Origin: Kiritimatiellia bacterium
GTDB taxonomy: Bacteria; Verrucomicrobiota; Kiritimatiellia; RFP12; UBA1067
DNA length: 15,595 nt
Assembly (NCBI GenBank): GCA_017385345.1
Contig: JAFNRY010000209.1
Span: forward strand, 1 to 15,595
Reading direction: 5' to 3'
This document shows, piece after piece, positions 13,479 through 15,595 of this stretch. The notes beneath the pieces are model-generated. The model saw nothing but the letters and a program-made list of their open reading frames with translations. It was not told where the DNA came from and searched no databases. Each line of letters opens with the position of its first letter. The first letter of the stretch is position 1. A program made the position numbers and the translations under genes.

Positions 13479-14644
13479 TGGCGTTTCTCCATGGCGGCGG
13501 CGTAGGATCCGTCGCATCCGTCCGCGTGGGGCAGCTTTGCCGATTCGCGCACGAGCGCGAAGTCGCCGTGGCGCGAGAGGAACGCCTCCGCCTGTTCCCT
13601 GTTTTCGCGCGGGTCGATCGAGCACGTGGAATATACGAGCGTCGCGCCCGGCGCGGCGAAGGCCGCCGCCTTGTCGAGCAGCTCCGCTTGCAGCGCGGCG
13701 AGCTGCGCCGTCTTCCGTTCGCTCCAGTTCCATCTCGCGTCGGGCCGCTTGCGCATGACGCCCGTGTTGGAGCACGGCGCATCGACGAGTATGTTGCGGA
13801 AAAGCGCGCCGGGCGGCGGTTCGCAAAGTATCGCCACGTCTTTCCCGGTCTTCGTCCTTTCGATGTTCTCCTCGAGCGTCTTGCGGCGTCCGGGGTTGAT
13901 TTCGCAGGCCGTGACGCGCGCGCCGGCGAACGCCGCCTGGATCGTCTTCCCGCCTGGCGCCGCGCACAGGTCGAGCAGCTCCGGAGCCCGCGCGAAGTCG
14001 AACATGCCGACGGCGTCTGCCTGGCTCGGATCCTGGACGATGAAGTCCCCCTGCGCATATCCCGGCAGCGATTCGACGGCGCGCCCGCGTTCGAGTTTTT
14101 CGCGCCGCCCGTCGCGGTGGAGCAGCCATGTCTCGCCGGGCGTGTTGTCGAACTTTGCGATTTTCTCGGCCGCCTCCGCGCCGAAGTCCTCCGTCCAGCG
14201 CTCCACGAGCCGGCGCGGGTGGCTTTCCCTGACGTGGAGCGGCTCCGCCGCGAGGCGCTCCGCCGCCGCCGCCTTGTTCCGCTCGAGGTTGCGCAATACG
14301 GCGTTGACGAGGCCGGCCGGTACGTTCCTCCCGGCGAGTTTCGCCGCTTCCACGGTTTCGTCCACCGCGGCGAACGCCGGTATTTCGGGCATGTACAGAA
14401 GCTGGACGGCGCCGGTTTCGAGAAGCGCCCCCGCGATTCCGCCCGGCCATTTCGAGACGAACGGCCCGAGCGCGGCCCTGGCCGCCCTGCCGCGCTTGAC
14501 GCTGGTGTAGAGCAGGTCCTGCACGAACTGGCGCGATTCGGCCGGGCAGTCCCGCGGCACGGCCGGCCGCCGCCCCGTTTCCATCCAGTCCAGCAGGGCG
14601 CGGGCCGCCGCCAGCCTCGCGCCGCCTCGCCGCGCGGCCGTCAT
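13475..14644 (-). CDS. rsmB: 16S rRNA (cytosine-967-C5)-methyltransferase RsmB
   Basis: A 389-residue RsmB/Sun protein that makes m5C967 in 16S rRNA. Residues 1 to about 135 form the NusB-like helical RNA-binding domain (QFVQDLLYTSVKRGRA, then NVPAGLVNAVLRNLER). The Rossmann methyltransferase domain carries the SAM-binding LDLCAAPGGKT (about 225), DAPCSNTG with Cys291, and the catalytic YSTCS with Cys341. The start was set at 14644 because the ATG overlaps the helicase stop as ATGA, with GGAGGG nine bases upstream, and the N-terminus matches the family. The open frame continues further upstream but only antisense-like, overlapping the helicase. Confidence 0.94.
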   Translation of the reverse strand: MTAARRGGARLAAARALLDWMETGRRPAVPRDCPAESRQFVQDLLYTSVKRGRAARAALGPFVSKWPGGIAGALLETGAVQLLYMPEIPAFAAVDETVEAAKLAGRNVPAGLVNAVLRNLERNKAAAAERLAAEPLHVRESHPRRLVERWTEDFGAEAAEKIAKFDNTPGETWLLHRDGRREKLERGRAVESLPGYAQGDFIVQDPSQADAVGMFDFARAPELLDLCAAPGGKTIQAAFAGARVTACEINPGRRKTLEENIERTKTGKDVAILCEPPPGALFRNILVDAPCSNTGVMRKRPDARWNWSERKTAQLAALQAELLDKAAAFAAPGATLVYSTCSIDPRENREQAEAFLSRHGDFALVRESAKLPHADGCDGSYAAAMEKRQ

Positions 14645-15595
14645 TCCCAGAATCCCTCCACTTTCTCCAGAAGCTCCTTTTCGCTCGAGACTGTGCGCAC
14701 GCTCGCCGGTATCGATCTGCGGAACACCGCGCCGTAGTTTTTCGTGACGATGCGCGGATCGGTTATCACCACCACGCCGCGGTCGCGGCGCGAGCGTATC
14801 AGGCGCCCGAAGCCCTGACGGAATTTTATGGCGGCCTCCGGCAGCGAGTAGTCGCGGAACGCGCTGCCTCCTTCGCGCGCTATCTTTTCGCCGCGCGCCT
14901 CCACGATCGGATCCCCTGCCGGCGGAAACGGCAGCCTCGCCACCACGACGCACGAAAGCGCTTCGCCGGCCACATCGACCCCCTCCCAGAACGACTGCGC
15001 CCCGAACAGCACCCTGCCGCCGCCCTTGAGCGCCCTGGTCATCGTTTCGCGGCTGGTCCCCTCTCCCTGGACCAGCAGTTCCGGTCCGTCGCCGCCCATC
15101 TCCCTGCGCGTGCGCGCCGCCGTCGCGTTCATCATTTCGTAGCTTGTGAAGAGGACGAGCGTCCTCGCTTTCGCGGCGCCGAACAGTCGCGGCAGGAGCG
15201 CCCCGAGGGCTTCCGCGTACTCCGCCGGCGCCGCGGCCGGGTCGGGCAGGCAGTCGAGCGCGAAAACCGCGGCCTGCGAAAGATAGTCGAACGGCGAGGC
15301 CGCGACGAGCGTCCTGAAGCGCGCGCCGCACCCGAGCCGCCTGCTTGCGTACGAAAAGTCGCCGCCGACGCGGAGAGTCGCTGACGAAAGTATGACGGAA
15401 TCCTTCTGGGAGTACACGAGCTTTTCCAGATCCTCCGCCACGGAGAGCGGCGCCGCGACGAGCCTCACCGCCTTTTCGCCGGCTTTGCGGCCGTCGTCCC
15501 GTTCGATCCAGTACGCGTAGTCGTCCCGCGCGGCCGACAGGATGAAATGCGCGTCGTTCGCGAGCGCTACGAAGTTTTCGGCTATGCCGTCTATC
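14641..15595 (-). CDS. DinG/XPD-family ATP-dependent DNA helicase, C-terminal part (5' end outside window)
   Basis: The visible 317 residues are the C-terminal helicase half of a superfamily 2 DinG/YoaA/XPD-like protein; the first complete codon starts at 15594. Motifs in order are VILSSATL (about 15395-15372), LVLFTSYEMM (motif IV), VLFGAQSFWEGVDVAG (motif V) and KFRQGFGRLIRSRRDRGVVVITDPR (motif VI with the arginine finger). The Walker A/B motifs and any iron-sulfur cysteines or exonuclease domain would lie upstream, off the window, so DinG and YoaA subtypes cannot be separated. It is the first visible gene of the minus-strand operon and overlaps rsmB by four bases. Confidence 0.9.
   Translation of the reverse strand, partial: IDGIAENFVALANDAHFILSAARDDYAYWIERDDGRKAGEKAVRLVAAPLSVAEDLEKLVYSQKDSVILSSATLRVGGDFSYASRRLGCGARFRTLVAASPFDYLSQAAVFALDCLPDPAAAPAEYAEALGALLPRLFGAAKARTLVLFTSYEMMNATAARTRREMGGDGPELLVQGEGTSRETMTRALKGGGRVLFGAQSFWEGVDVAGEALSCVVVARLPFPPAGDPIVEARGEKIAREGGSAFRDYSLPEAAIKFRQGFGRLIRSRRDRGVVVITDPRIVTKNYGAVFRRSIPASVRTVSSEKELLEKVEGFWE

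Noticed and set aside
1..15595. CRISPR arrays, insertion sequences, prophage genes, toxin-antitoxin or defence systems, tRNA or rRNA genes.
   Set aside because: No spaced direct repeats, transposase or integrase motifs, tRNA-like folds or rRNA sequence were seen. Coding is continuous with uniform composition.

Overview
The window is a dense, high-GC stretch (roughly two-thirds G+C by eye) of a Gram-negative bacterial chromosome. It holds about 16 recognisable genes, and no gap between genes exceeds about 70 bases. The Gram-negative call rests on an ExbB/ExbD pair, a TonB-like signal anchor and a lipoprotein signal. The style (GC-rich, stand-alone AICAR transformylase, TonB-type protein with a von Willebrand A domain, RsmE that looks divergent from the E. 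coli form) suggests the Planctomycetes-Verrucomicrobia-Lentisphaerae-Kiritimatiellota group. That placement is low-confidence inference without a database search.

Layout, plus strand (1-11853). The last codons of an unrecognised gene end at 92, followed by a strong intrinsic terminator and an extended -10 promoter that sits so close to the next ATG that the mRNA is probably leaderless. Then come a stand-alone AICAR transformylase (purH-like) and a tight four-gene block: exbB-like, exbD-like, an exported TPR protein, and a TonB-like membrane-anchored VWA protein. Tightly packed housekeeping and accessory genes follow: a first RsmE 16S rRNA methyltransferase, a lipoprotein serine hydrolase of the beta-lactamase/esterase fold, ornithine carbamoyltransferase, an M3 zinc oligopeptidase and a second, divergent RsmE.

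Layout, minus strand (15595-11860). A second cluster runs toward the first: a DinG/XPD-type helicase (5' end outside the window), rsmB, ruvC and an ECF sigma factor, each overlapping the next by four bases (ATGA). A 91-residue unrecognised small protein and a TSCPD-domain protein follow. The two clusters converge with a six-base gap and no visible terminator.

How the genes work together. The most interesting unit is 1511-6156. ExbB/ExbD-type proteins form proton-driven stator motors that normally act on TonB or TolA through an N-terminal helix carrying Ser-x3-His. Here that helix, with the motif intact, carries a Pro/Ala-rich linker and then a VWA domain with a complete metal-binding site instead of a TonB or TolA C-terminal domain, and an exported TPR protein is encoded between the motor and this effector. 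This suggests a proton-motive-force-driven VWA device in the periplasm. The remaining genes are mostly housekeeping: purine synthesis, rRNA modification, arginine metabolism, peptide turnover and DNA repair.
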